From Streptomyces sp. ISL-43 (GTDB taxonomy: Bacteria > Actinomycetota > Actinomycetes > Streptomycetales > Streptomycetaceae): 64,000 nt of DNA. The stretch's first letter is position 1, and each line of letters starts with the position of its first letter. The stretch spans positions 1 to 64,000 of the forward strand of contig NZ_JAGGOT010000056.1 of the NCBI RefSeq assembly GCF_018614195.1, given 5' to 3'. A program made the position numbers and the translations under genes. The notes under the pieces are model-generated. The model was not told the DNA's origin. It was given only the letters and a program-made list of their open reading frames with translations, and did no database searches. Below, piece by piece: positions 34,492 to 42,453 of this stretch.

Positions 34492-35340
34492 GTGGCTGGG
34501 AAGCTCGCCGTCATCGGTGCCGGACTGATGGGTTCCGGAATCGCGCAGGTCTCCGCTCAGGCGGGATGGGACGTCGTGCTGCGCGATGTCACCGACGCCG
34601 CGCTGACCCGCGGGACCGACGGGATCAAGGCCTCGTACGACAGGTTCGTCTCCAAGGGCAAGCTGAGTGCCGAGGACGCCGAGGCCGCGCTCGCCCGGAT
34701 CACGACGACCACCGACCTCGACGCGGTCTCCGACGCCGACATCGTCGTCGAGGCCGTCTTCGAGAAGCTCGAGGTCAAGCACGAGATCTTCCGCGCGCTC
34801 GACAAGCTCGTGCGCGACGACGCGATCCTCGCCTCCAACACCTCCGCCATCCCGATCACCAAGATCGCGGCCGTGACGGAGCGTCCGGAGCGGGTCGTCG
34901 GCGCGCACTTCTTCTCGCCCGTCCCGATGATGCAGCTGTGCGAGCTCGTGCGCGGCTACAAGACCAGCGACGAATCCCTCGCCACCACCCGGGCGTTCGC
35001 CGAGTCCGTCGGCAAGACCTGCATCGTGGTCAACCGCGACGTCGCCGGTTTCGTGACGACCCGTCTCATCTCCGCGCTCGTCGTGGAAGCCGCGAAGCTG
35101 TACGAATCGGGCGTGGCGTCCGCCGAGGACATCGACATCGCCTGCAAGCTCGGCTTCGGGCACGCGATGGGCCCGCTGGCCACCGCGGACCTCACCGGCG
35201 TCGACATCCTGCTGCACGCCACCAGCAACATCTACACCGAGTCGCAGGACGAGAAGTTCGCGCCGCCGGAGCTGATGCGCCGCATGGTGGACGCGGGCGA
35301 CATCGGCCGCAAGAGCGGTCAGGGCTTCTACAAGCACTGA
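34492..35340 (+). CDS. 3-hydroxybutyryl-CoA dehydrogenase
   Basis: This enzyme interconverts acetoacetyl-CoA and 3-hydroxybutyryl-CoA with NAD(P). The 282-residue protein has the N-terminal Rossmann motif VIGAGLMGSGIAQV and the catalytic region SNTSAIPITKIAAVTERPERVVGAHFFSPVPMMQLCELVRG, whose GAHFFSP contains the active His. The C-terminal helical domain contains KLGFGHAMGPLATADLTGVD. The GTG at 34492 gives the family-normal N-terminus and length. In Streptomyces it feeds C4 intermediates to crotonyl-CoA and the ethylmalonyl-CoA pathway. Confidence 0.95.
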   Translation: MAGKLAVIGAGLMGSGIAQVSAQAGWDVVLRDVTDAALTRGTDGIKASYDRFVSKGKLSAEDAEAALARITTTTDLDAVSDADIVVEAVFEKLEVKHEIFRALDKLVRDDAILASNTSAIPITKIAAVTERPERVVGAHFFSPVPMMQLCELVRGYKTSDESLATTRAFAESVGKTCIVVNRDVAGFVTTRLISALVVEAAKLYESGVASAEDIDIACKLGFGHAMGPLATADLTGVDILLHATSNIYTESQDEKFAPPELMRRMVDAGDIGRKSGQGFYKH

Positions 35341-35499
35341 CCACCAGTTCGAACGCCCGCACCCTACCGGGTGAATTTGGTATCGGTTCGCTCACGGTCG
35401 GCAACCTCCCTGCCCCTGAGGCAGTCAGTTGAAGTGAGAGTTGCCGACCGCGGACCAGTCGGACCATACGTACGCAGTACCGCACTGCCGGGAGCACAC

Positions 35500-35823
35500 A
35501 TGCACATCAGGGGCGACCACGCCGAACTCGCTGTCGGGGGTCGTCTCGACGTGCGCAGCGCGGCGGACGCCCGTACGGCCCTGCACGCCGCCCTCGACGA
35601 CGGGCACGGCGATCTCGTGCTGGACCTCACCGGGCTCGACTCCTGGGACGCGACCGGCCTGGGCGTGATCATGGGCGCACACCGCCGCGCCGGCCGGACC
35701 GGCCGGCGGCTCGTCCTGCGCGGAGTGCCGCCGCAGATGCAGCGGCTGCTCGTCGCCACCCGGCTGCACCGGATCCTCGCGATCGAGGGCGGCCTGGAAG
35801 CGGAGTCCCTGCCGCGCGCGTGA
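35500..35823 (+). CDS. STAS-domain anti-sigma factor antagonist-like protein
   Basis: This 107-residue protein is a single STAS domain. The switch-helix signature LVLDLTGLDSWDATGLGVIMGAHRRAGRTG has the Asp-Ser-Trp-Asp-Ala segment; the usual phosphorylatable Ser appears as Ser in DSWDATGLG, shifted relative to the classical SSGLG motif, where Ala-Thr is found. It may therefore be regulated differently from SpoIIAA. The ATG at 35500 has GGGAG 6 nt upstream; the longer frame lacks homology. No partner anti-sigma factor is encoded nearby. Confidence 0.88.
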   Translation: MHIRGDHAELAVGGRLDVRSAADARTALHAALDDGHGDLVLDLTGLDSWDATGLGVIMGAHRRAGRTGRRLVLRGVPPQMQRLLVATRLHRILAIEGGLEAESLPRA

Positions 35824-36017
35824 CCCGGCCGGGCGGCGTGCATGGCCGGTGGACATTTCCTGCGGAAACGTAACGGTCCGGTGGTGAAGGCACCCCGGCG
35901 GTTCCCGCGCCGCCGGGCACGGTCTAGGGTTCGGGCGGAAACCGGACCAGTAGCGACAGCGGCGTGTGCGAAGGCCGGGCGATACGACGGCGCACGGCGC
36001 GATCGGGGGACTTGGTC

Positions 36018-38438
36018 ATGGACCGCATACAAGGACAGGCCGATCCGGCGGAACAGCCCGCACGAGTGGTGACGCTCACCGCCGGGGACTTCACCCTCAC
36101 GGTGAACCCCGTCGACGGCAGCGAGATCGAGCCGACCCACCGCCCCGGCGGTGAGAGCGCTCCCGTCCCCGCCAAGCGGAACCCCGCCGCCCGCGCCTCC
36201 AAGGCCGCCGCGGCGCGGCCCCCCGTCCCGCCGGGGGCACCGGCCGGACGGCTGCTGCTGGGCCGCGAGGAGGAGCGCGAGCGCCTCGTACGCCTCCTCG
36301 CGCGCGGCCGCTCCGTACGGCTGACCGGACCGCACGGATCCGGGCGCACGGCGCTGCTCGACGCCATCGCCGACGACTGCGCGGACATCGCCCCCGACGG
36401 GGTCGTCCGGCTCAGCGGGTACGGGCACCATCAGCCCGGCGAACTGCTCCACGCGCTGTACGCCACCGTCTACGAGGCCACGGCCGAGCGCCCCGACCGG
36501 AGCCAACTCCTCGACCGGGTAAGGGAGATCGGCGCCGTCGTCCTCCTCGACGACCTGGACATGGGCGCCGGCGCCCTCGACGAACTGCTGCGGGCAACGC
36601 CGGAGTGCGCGTACCTGCTGGCCGCCACCCCCGACACCCGGGCCCCCTCCGAGGACTCGCACCTGGAAGAGGTCTTCCTCGGCGGCCTGAGCCGCACCGA
36701 CTGCGTGGCCCTGCTCGAAGCGGGCACCGGCCGGGTCCTCGACGAAGAGGAGACGGCCTGGGCGGAGGACCTGCGCTTCGCCTCCGAAGGCCTGCCGCTG
36801 CGCTTCGTACAGGCCGCGGCCCTGCTGCGCCGGCGCGACGAGCTGAACCGGCCCGACGCCGAGGACGAGGACGAGGAGCCCGGCGTCTTCGAGGAGCGCC
36901 CGCGCGACACCGTCTTCGTGCCGCTGCCGACCCTGGCCGAGGGCGCCGCCCCGGCGGAGCTGCTGGCCTCGCGGGTCAGCGAGTCGGCGCGGGCCGCGCT
37001 GCGGATCGCCTGCGCGCTGGGCGGCGAGCTGCCGCACCACGCGCACCTGCCGGCACTGGTCGGGGACACGCACGCCGACACGGCGGTCGGGGAACTGCTC
37101 GACTGCGGGCTGCTGAGCCCGGTCGGGACGCGCTACCGGCTGGCCGCCGGGATCGCGCGGCAGCTGGAGGAGGTCGGGTACGGGGACAGCGCGGCCGAGG
37201 AGGCCCGTACGGCCGCCCGGCACTACGCCTGGTGGACCGGGCACACCTCGGTGACCCCGGAGCGGGTCGCGGCGGAGGCGGACGCGGTGCTCGCGGCGCT
37301 GGCCGGGGCCGACGTGGTGGCCGCGGTCCTGCTGGCGCGGACGGCGGCCCCTGCGTTCGCGGCCTCGCTGCACTGGGAGGCGTGGGAGCGGGTGCTGCGC
37401 TCGGGCGCGGAGGCCGCGCGCAAGGCGGGAGAGGTCGCGGAGCAGGCCTACTTCCACCATGAACTGGGCGTACTGGCCCTGTGCGAGGGCCGGATCGACC
37501 GGGCGCGGGCGGAGCTGGAGGCCTCGATCGGGCTGCGCGGCGCGCTGGCCGACAAGCGGGGCACCGTGGCGGGACGGCGGGCGCTGGCCCTGGTCACCGA
37601 CCGGGAGGCGGCCGGTGTGCCCGTCTCGCCGCCGCTGCGGCTGGCCCCGCCGGCCGCGGGCGGAGCTTTGGCGATCGCCCAGAGCGGTACGGCGAAGGGC
37701 CTCGGCGCGGTGACCGGCCAGGGCGCGGCGGGCGGGGCGAGCACGGTGACCCCCGCGGCCAAGGGCGCTCCCGCGCTGCCGCAGGGCCCCGCGGCGCCGA
37801 CGGCTCGCATGGCCCCCGTACTCGGTGTGGCTCCCGCCGGGCCTCGGACCTCGGAAGCGGTCACCACGGTGGTACCGGCCGTGCTGCCCGCGGGTACCAC
37901 CTCGCCCACGACCCTCGCGGAGGTGTTCGAGGACGCCTTCCCGCTCACGCCGGAGCCGGTGGAGCCGCCGGCGGAACCCCGGCCGAAGCCGCGGTCCAGC
38001 CGCAAGCCGCTGCTCCTGGTCGCGGTCGGGGCGCTGACGGTGGTGGTGCTGGGCACCGTGGTCGCGCTCGCCATGACGTCCGAGGAGACGCCGCCGCCGA
38101 CGCAGGGACCGGGCGTCTCCACGGCCCCGACGACGGGGGAGGCGCAGACGCCGCCGAGCGAGCCGGGCACGAGCGGGAACGATCCGTCGCCGGAGCCGGG
38201 CACCTCGTCCCCGGGCGCGGACGCGCCCAGTGCCACGCCGTCGCCGAAGAAGTCCACCACGCGCAAGCCGACGCCGACGCCGCAGTCATCGAGCCCCACG
38301 GGCCCGGTCCAGCCGCCCGCGAGCCCGCCCACGAGCGCGAGCGCCACGCCGACCCCGACGCCCACGCCGACTCCGACCCCCACCCCGACGACCACCACGA
38401 CGGTGCCGCCCGAGACGGTCACGGGCGGCACGGCCTGA
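36018..38438 (+). CDS. Large membrane-anchored P-loop NTPase-like protein with a Pro/Thr-rich external tail
   Basis: The 806-residue protein has an N-terminal linker, an AAA-like NTPase domain at about 75-270, a helical region to about 540, one membrane helix at about 665-690 (LLLVAVGALTVVVLGTVVALAM) and a tail with many Thr-Pro pairs that should lie outside the cell. Walker A reads GPHGSGRT, so the catalytic Lys is replaced by Arg110; Walker B (VVLLDDLD) is intact. ATP binding may be weak or purely structural. ATG start after GGGGGA. The function is unknown; it could couple an intracellular switch to the wall. Confidence 0.8.
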   Translation: MDRIQGQADPAEQPARVVTLTAGDFTLTVNPVDGSEIEPTHRPGGESAPVPAKRNPAARASKAAAARPPVPPGAPAGRLLLGREEERERLVRLLARGRSVRLTGPHGSGRTALLDAIADDCADIAPDGVVRLSGYGHHQPGELLHALYATVYEATAERPDRSQLLDRVREIGAVVLLDDLDMGAGALDELLRATPECAYLLAATPDTRAPSEDSHLEEVFLGGLSRTDCVALLEAGTGRVLDEEETAWAEDLRFASEGLPLRFVQAAALLRRRDELNRPDAEDEDEEPGVFEERPRDTVFVPLPTLAEGAAPAELLASRVSESARAALRIACALGGELPHHAHLPALVGDTHADTAVGELLDCGLLSPVGTRYRLAAGIARQLEEVGYGDSAAEEARTAARHYAWWTGHTSVTPERVAAEADAVLAALAGADVVAAVLLARTAAPAFAASLHWEAWERVLRSGAEAARKAGEVAEQAYFHHELGVLALCEGRIDRARAELEASIGLRGALADKRGTVAGRRALALVTDREAAGVPVSPPLRLAPPAAGGALAIAQSGTAKGLGAVTGQGAAGGASTVTPAAKGAPALPQGPAAPTARMAPVLGVAPAGPRTSEAVTTVVPAVLPAGTTSPTTLAEVFEDAFPLTPEPVEPPAEPRPKPRSSRKPLLLVAVGALTVVVLGTVVALAMTSEETPPPTQGPGVSTAPTTGEAQTPPSEPGTSGNDPSPEPGTSSPGADAPSATPSPKKSTTRKPTPTPQSSSPTGPVQPPASPPTSASATPTPTPTPTPTPTPTTTTTVPPETVTGGTA

Positions 38439-38457
38439 CCGGCCCGGGCGGGACGGC

Positions 38458-39129
38458 CTAGAACAGGCGGAGCTTGTCGTCCTCGATGCCGCGCATGGCG
38501 TTGTAGTCGAGGACGACGCAGTTCATGCCGCGGTCCGTCGCCAGGACGCGGGCCTGGGGCTTGATCTCCTGGGCCGCGAAGATGCCCTTGACGGGCGCCA
38601 GGTGCGGGTCGCGGTTCAGGAGCTCCAGGTAGCGCGTGAGCTGCTCGACGCCGTCGATCTCGCCGCGCCGCTTGATCTCCACCGCGACCGTCGCACCGGA
38701 GGCGTCCCGGCACAGGATGTCCACCGGGCCGATCGCGGTCATGTACTCGCGGCGGATCAGCGTGTAGCCCTCGCCGAGGGTGTCGATCCGGTCGGCGAGG
38801 AGCTCCTGCAGGTGGGCCTCGACGCCGTCCTTGATCAGGCCCGGGTCGATGCCCAGCTCGTGCGAGGAGTCGTGGAGGACTTCCTCCATGGTGATGATGA
38901 GCTTCTCGCCCGCCTTGTTGACGACGGTCCAGACGCCGGCCTCCTCTCCGCTCCCCTCCTTGAGGGTGCAGGGCGGCGACATCCAGTTGAGCGGTTTGTA
39001 CGCCCGGTCGTCCGCGTGGATCGAGACACTGCCGTCGGCCTTCACGAGGATCAGACGGGGTGCCGAGGGCAGATGGGCGGTGAGCCGGCCCGCGTAATCG
39101 ACGGAGCAGCGGGCAATGACGAGACGCAT
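38458..39129 (-). CDS. nucS: Mismatch-specific endonuclease NucS (EndoMS)
   Basis: NucS cuts both strands at mismatches and provides the MutS/MutL-independent mismatch repair of actinobacteria, acting with the sliding clamp. The 223-residue protein has the N-terminal DNA-binding domain (RLVIARCSVDYAGRL) and a C-terminal RecB-like nuclease with the acidic cluster GPVDILCRDASGATVAVEIKRRGEIDGVEQLTRYLE. The start is the ATG at 39129; a longer frame adds 28 basic residues without homology. The C-terminal LRLF resembles a clamp-binding tail. S. coelicolor SCO5388 is the studied homologue. Confidence 0.95.
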   Translation of the reverse strand: MRLVIARCSVDYAGRLTAHLPSAPRLILVKADGSVSIHADDRAYKPLNWMSPPCTLKEGSGEEAGVWTVVNKAGEKLIITMEEVLHDSSHELGIDPGLIKDGVEAHLQELLADRIDTLGEGYTLIRREYMTAIGPVDILCRDASGATVAVEIKRRGEIDGVEQLTRYLELLNRDPHLAPVKGIFAAQEIKPQARVLATDRGMNCVVLDYNAMRGIEDDKLRLF

Positions 39130-39349
39130 GGTCGGCAACGCTACTCGACCGACGGGCCTGCACGCGATTCGCCCCCGAAAGCCCCGTTCGCGGATGGCGC
39201 GTTGTATGCGCATTCTCCTGGTGCGGTCCCCACCGGGCGCCTACCGTGGTGAGCGGGAGGTTGCCGAACGTGCACGCTGCGTCGCGGCCTCCCTCCCTGC
39301 CCGTAAGACTCCGGTCACCCAATCGGCCGGGGTCGCGAGAGGAGAACCC

Positions 39350-39742
39350 ATGTCGCTCGACGTCTCACCGGCCCTACTCGAACAGGCCGAGCGAGGCGAG
39401 GTCGACGAAGCCGCCTTCGTCGACTGCGTCCGGACCTCCCTGCCCTACGCATGGGAGATGATCAGCTCGCTGGTGGCCCAGCTGAAGGTCGATGGCGGAC
39501 AGTTCGCCGACAACCAGACGCCGCCGCCCGACGAGCAGGCGCGTGGCCAGCTGCTGCGCGCTCTCGCGAGCGACGCGATACGGGGTGCGCTGCAGCGCCA
39601 CTTCGGAGTGCGCCTGGCATTCCAGAACTGTCACCGGCTAGCGGTGTTCCCGCTGGATTCCTCGGTGGACGACCGGCTGGCCAAGTTCACTTCGATCCGT
39701 GGTCAGCTGCTCAACCAGTCACCGGAACTGCGCGACTGCTAG
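39350..39742 (+). CDS. SCO5389-family conserved protein
   Basis: This 130-residue, mostly helical protein starts at an ATG with AGAGGAGA at ideal spacing. It contains the conserved stretch FVDCVRTSLPYAWEMISSLVAQL and the C-terminal HRLAVFPLDSSVDDRLAKFTSIRGQLLNQSPELRDC. No catalytic motif or membrane segment is visible. The family is widespread in Streptomyces and consistently lies next to nucS, transcribed divergently from it here with 220 bp between starts. Its function is unknown. Confidence 0.85.
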   Translation: MSLDVSPALLEQAERGEVDEAAFVDCVRTSLPYAWEMISSLVAQLKVDGGQFADNQTPPPDEQARGQLLRALASDAIRGALQRHFGVRLAFQNCHRLAVFPLDSSVDDRLAKFTSIRGQLLNQSPELRDC

Positions 39743-39753
39743 CACGACCGGCA

Positions 39754-39832
39754 CGCGCACGACCCGTACGCGCACGACCCGTACGCGCACGACCTGTACG
39801 TCCGCACCATCCGTACGTCCGCACCATCCGCA
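39754..39832 (+). repeat. Tandem repeat array after the SCO5389-family gene
   Basis: Three 15-bp units CGCGCACGACC(C/T)GTA occupy 39754-39798 and are followed by two 17-bp units CGTCCGCACCATCCG(T/C)A at 39799-39832. The array starts 12 bp after the stop codon. The exactness of the units points to recent slippage or recombination; repeat number may vary between strains. Confidence 0.85.
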
Positions 39833-39859
39833 TATATGACCGTGTACGACCGGTATTCC

Positions 39860-39890
39860 GCTGCCGCTCCGGTGCCAACGGAGCGGCAGC
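39860..39890. terminator. Bidirectional terminator between convergent genes
   Basis: GCTGCCGCTCCG at 39860-39871 and CGGAGCGGCAGC at 39879-39890 form a perfect 12-bp stem with a 7-nt loop. It separates the plus-strand SCO5389-family gene from the minus-strand oxidoreductase gene, whose stop is 8 bp beyond. Confidence 0.8.
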
Positions 39891-39897
39891 CCTGGTC

Positions 39898-40965
39898 TCA
39901 GCCGAGCCGGGGCACGACTTCGGTGCCGAGCCGCCGGAGGTTCTCCTCCGTCGCGGCGAGGTCTCCCGAGCCTTCCGTCAGCAGGGCGAACCGCGTGATG
40001 CCCGTACGTTCCGAGGTGGCCGCCAGCCGGTCCGCCGCCAGCTCCGGGGTGCCCACGGGGTGCAGCTCGCACAGCAACTCCGTGTACGCGGCCGGGTCCC
40101 GCATCGCGCGCGGGCGGCCGTCCACCGTGACGTGCGCGTCCAGGCCCTGCTTGAGCCAGCCCGGCATCGACTTCATCAGCGTCTCCCGGGCGTCCGCCGT
40201 CCGGTCCGCCAGCTGGCACACCCCGGCCGACACGTGGTCCGCCTCCGGCGAGCGGCCCGCGGCCCGCGCCGTACGCCGCCACAGGTCGACCATCGCCGCC
40301 TTGTCCTCGTCCCCGCAGTGCATGCCGAGCAGCATCGGCAGTCCGCGCTCCGCGGCCAGCCGGACCGACGCGGGGGAGGTGCAGGCGACGATCACTTCCG
40401 GCCCCATCCCGTCCCCGTCGAGAGCCTCCGACGGGCGCGGTACGACGGCCACCTCGCGGAAGCCGTACCGCGCGCCGGCGCCCTCCGCGGCCGCCCCCTC
40501 CGCGGCCACTCCCGACGCGGCCGCTCCCGACCCCACCCGCGGCTCGGTCAGCCAGCGGCGCAGCAGGTCCAAGTCCTCCCGGAAGCCGTTCTCGTACGCG
40601 TCGAGTCCGCCCCCGAAGACCTCCAGGTCCACCCAGGGACCGCCCCGGCCAACCCCCAGCGTGAACCGCCCCTCCGACGTCAGGTGCAGCAGGGCGGCCT
40701 GCTCGCCCAGGGCCACCGGGTGGGTGTTCGGCAGCACGCTCACCGCCGTGCCCACGCGCAACCGCCGGGTGCGGCCCAGCATCAGGGCCGCCAGGGTCAC
40801 CGCCGACGGGCAGACCCCGTACGGGACGAAGTGGTGCTCGGCGAGCCAGACCGAGTCGAGCCCGGTCTCCTCGGCCACCTCGGCGGTCCGCACCGCCCGG
40901 TGCAGTGCCTCTCCCTGTCCCTGTCCCGGGAACTGGGCCGCCAGTACAAACGCTCCTACGCGCAT
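39898..40965 (-). CDS. LLM-class flavin-dependent oxidoreductase
   Basis: This 355-residue protein belongs to the bacterial luciferase-like monooxygenase family, which uses reduced FMN or F420 on varied substrates. The N-terminal strand RVGAFVLAAQFPGQGQGEALHRAVRTAEVAEETGLDSVWLAEHHF and the later LRVGTAVSVLPNTHPVALGEQAALL and GRFTLGVGRGGP are typical. An Ala/Gly-rich insert of about 20 residues interrupts the middle, encoded by short GGCCGC-type repeats. The ATG at 40965 has AGGAGG nine bases upstream; the open frame further upstream is not coding. Substrate and cofactor cannot be assigned. Confidence 0.9.
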   Translation of the reverse strand: MRVGAFVLAAQFPGQGQGEALHRAVRTAEVAEETGLDSVWLAEHHFVPYGVCPSAVTLAALMLGRTRRLRVGTAVSVLPNTHPVALGEQAALLHLTSEGRFTLGVGRGGPWVDLEVFGGGLDAYENGFREDLDLLRRWLTEPRVGSGAAASGVAAEGAAAEGAGARYGFREVAVVPRPSEALDGDGMGPEVIVACTSPASVRLAAERGLPMLLGMHCGDEDKAAMVDLWRRTARAAGRSPEADHVSAGVCQLADRTADARETLMKSMPGWLKQGLDAHVTVDGRPRAMRDPAAYTELLCELHPVGTPELAADRLAATSERTGITRFALLTEGSGDLAATEENLRRLGTEVVPRLG

Positions 40966-41227
40966 CGCCTTTAGCCTCCTCGCGGCTGACGCGGCCTCCC
41001 CCAGGCGGACCGGTTTCCTTACTGGCAACAACGTCTGACACGTGCCAAAGGCACGGCCTGACAGGAAAGTTATTGGGATTGTCGGGCCAGTCACGCTCTT
41101 ACGGGATGGTCGGCCTTCGGATGGTCGGTCTTCCGGTGGTCGTCCTTCGGCCACCCTGCGGGTACCCCGCCTCGCTGCGCGTAGTCTGGGAGAAAGTCAC
41201 TGCCGTCCGCCCATCCGTGAGGTATAC

Positions 41228-41569
41228 GTGTCACCGCGCCACAACCGCCCCAGGGGCGGCGAGAATCCAGCCGATCGTTCGGACCAGGGCTCGGGCCCGG
41301 CAGGCCTGGAGCGTTACGGGCTGGAGCGCACGGAGGAGTACCAGGGCGAGGAGTGGAAGGTCCGGCACGTCGCGGGCGCGAGCGCGGCGGGCAAGCGGTA
41401 CCGCTGCCCCGGGTGCGATCAGGAGATCCCCTCCGGCACCCCGCACCTGGTGGCCTGGCCGGAGTACGGCGGCGTCGACGACCGCAGGCACTGGCACAAG
41501 GCCTGCTGGAACGCGAAGGACCGCCGCACCTCCAAGGTGCAGCGGTCCCGCAACGCTCCCAAGTACTGA
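41228..41569 (+). CDS. Small conserved protein with a zinc-finger-like Cys/His cluster
   Basis: The 113-residue protein has a charged, disordered-looking N-terminus. Its C-terminal half contains RYRCPGCDQEI followed 20-odd residues later by HWHKACW, a C-x2-C...H-x-H-x2-C pattern that suggests a treble-clef or zinc-ribbon metal site. Homologues are often labelled ATP/GTP-binding, probably because GASAAGKR resembles a P-loop, but the required Ser/Thr after Lys is missing. GTG start with GAGG upstream. It may bind nucleic acid; nothing proves this. Confidence 0.75.
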   Translation: MSPRHNRPRGGENPADRSDQGSGPAGLERYGLERTEEYQGEEWKVRHVAGASAAGKRYRCPGCDQEIPSGTPHLVAWPEYGGVDDRRHWHKACWNAKDRRTSKVQRSRNAPKY

Positions 41570-41592
41570 GACCCGACGCCGGGCCCGGGGCC

Positions 41593-42453
41593 CTACACGT
41601 CCCGGCGGCCGACCACCGCGTACGAGCCGGCGATCGCGGCGCCCGTCACGAGCAGGATCAGCACCATGTGGCCGAGGTCGCCTGGGGCCCCGACCTCGCC
41701 GCCCGTCGGGTCGGTGGCGCTGGTGGGCAGACCGAACAGCTGCATCAGCGCCACCGGCGCGTTGTACTGGAGCAGGGCCCGGCCGACCGGGGCGAGGGCC
41801 TCCCAGATGCTGAGCACGGCCCCTATCACCGGCGGCAGCGTGACGAGGCCGAGCATCACGGCGATCGCCCCCGCGGAGTGCCGCACCAGCGCCCCGACCG
41901 CCAGGGCCAGTACGCCGAGCAGGGTGACGTAGAAGCTGCCCATGAGCCCGGAGGCCCACTCGGTGCCCGAGTGCGACCCGGCGCCCGGACCGTTGCGCAG
42001 GATCGACGCGGCCAGTCCGACCAGGCAGACCGAGCCGGCGGTGGTGAGGAACGCGGTGACGCCGAAGACGAGGTACTTCGCGCTGAGCACCCGGTACCGG
42101 TCGGGGGCCGCCGTGAAGGTGGTGCGGATCAGACCGGTGCCGTACTCGGAGGTCATCGTGAGCACCCCGAGCACCATCACCGAAATCTGCCCGGCCAGCA
42201 GGCCGAAGAGGGCGGGAGTGGTGAACGGCATCAGCTCGTAGTCGCGGGACGAGGTCTGCACGACGACCAGGCCGCCGACACCGACGACCAGCAGCACCAG
42301 CGAGCCGAGCGTCCACATCGTGGAGCGCACCGAGGTCAGCTTCGTCCATTCCGAGGCCACCGCGTGCCCCAGGTGCGGCCGGGTGGCCGGCAGCGGCGAG
42401 CTGTAGCCCTGCGGGCTCGGTTCCCCGGCGGTCGCGGTGGTCGGGGCGGTCAT
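41593..42453 (-). CDS. ABC-2 type transporter permease
   Basis: This 286-residue permease has six membrane helices, an N-terminal cytoplasmic segment (HLGHAVASEWTKLTSVRSTMWTLGS) and the conserved loop TSEYGTGLIRTTFTAAPDR. This ABC-2 family (often called ABC_trans permease of the YhaQ/NatB kind) exports small molecules or peptides. Its ATG overlaps the stop of the upstream ATPase gene by 4 bp. It is a clear paralogue of the permease at 43756-44538 (shared WTK(I/L)xSV and EY(G/S)(T/S)G(L/M)IRT). The substrate is unknown. Confidence 0.92.
   Translation of the reverse strand: MTAPTTATAGEPSPQGYSSPLPATRPHLGHAVASEWTKLTSVRSTMWTLGSLVLLVVGVGGLVVVQTSSRDYELMPFTTPALFGLLAGQISVMVLGVLTMTSEYGTGLIRTTFTAAPDRYRVLSAKYLVFGVTAFLTTAGSVCLVGLAASILRNGPGAGSHSGTEWASGLMGSFYVTLLGVLALAVGALVRHSAGAIAVMLGLVTLPPVIGAVLSIWEALAPVGRALLQYNAPVALMQLFGLPTSATDPTGGEVGAPGDLGHMVLILLVTGAAIAGSYAVVGRRDV

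Noticed and set aside
38250..38410. Short direct repeats of ACGCCGACCCCG type
   Set aside because: They are coding repeats of the Thr-Pro tail of the membrane NTPase-like protein, not an iteron or CRISPR array.
39754..39832. Possible CRISPR array
   Set aside because: The units are directly adjacent without spacers, and no cas gene is present anywhere in the window.
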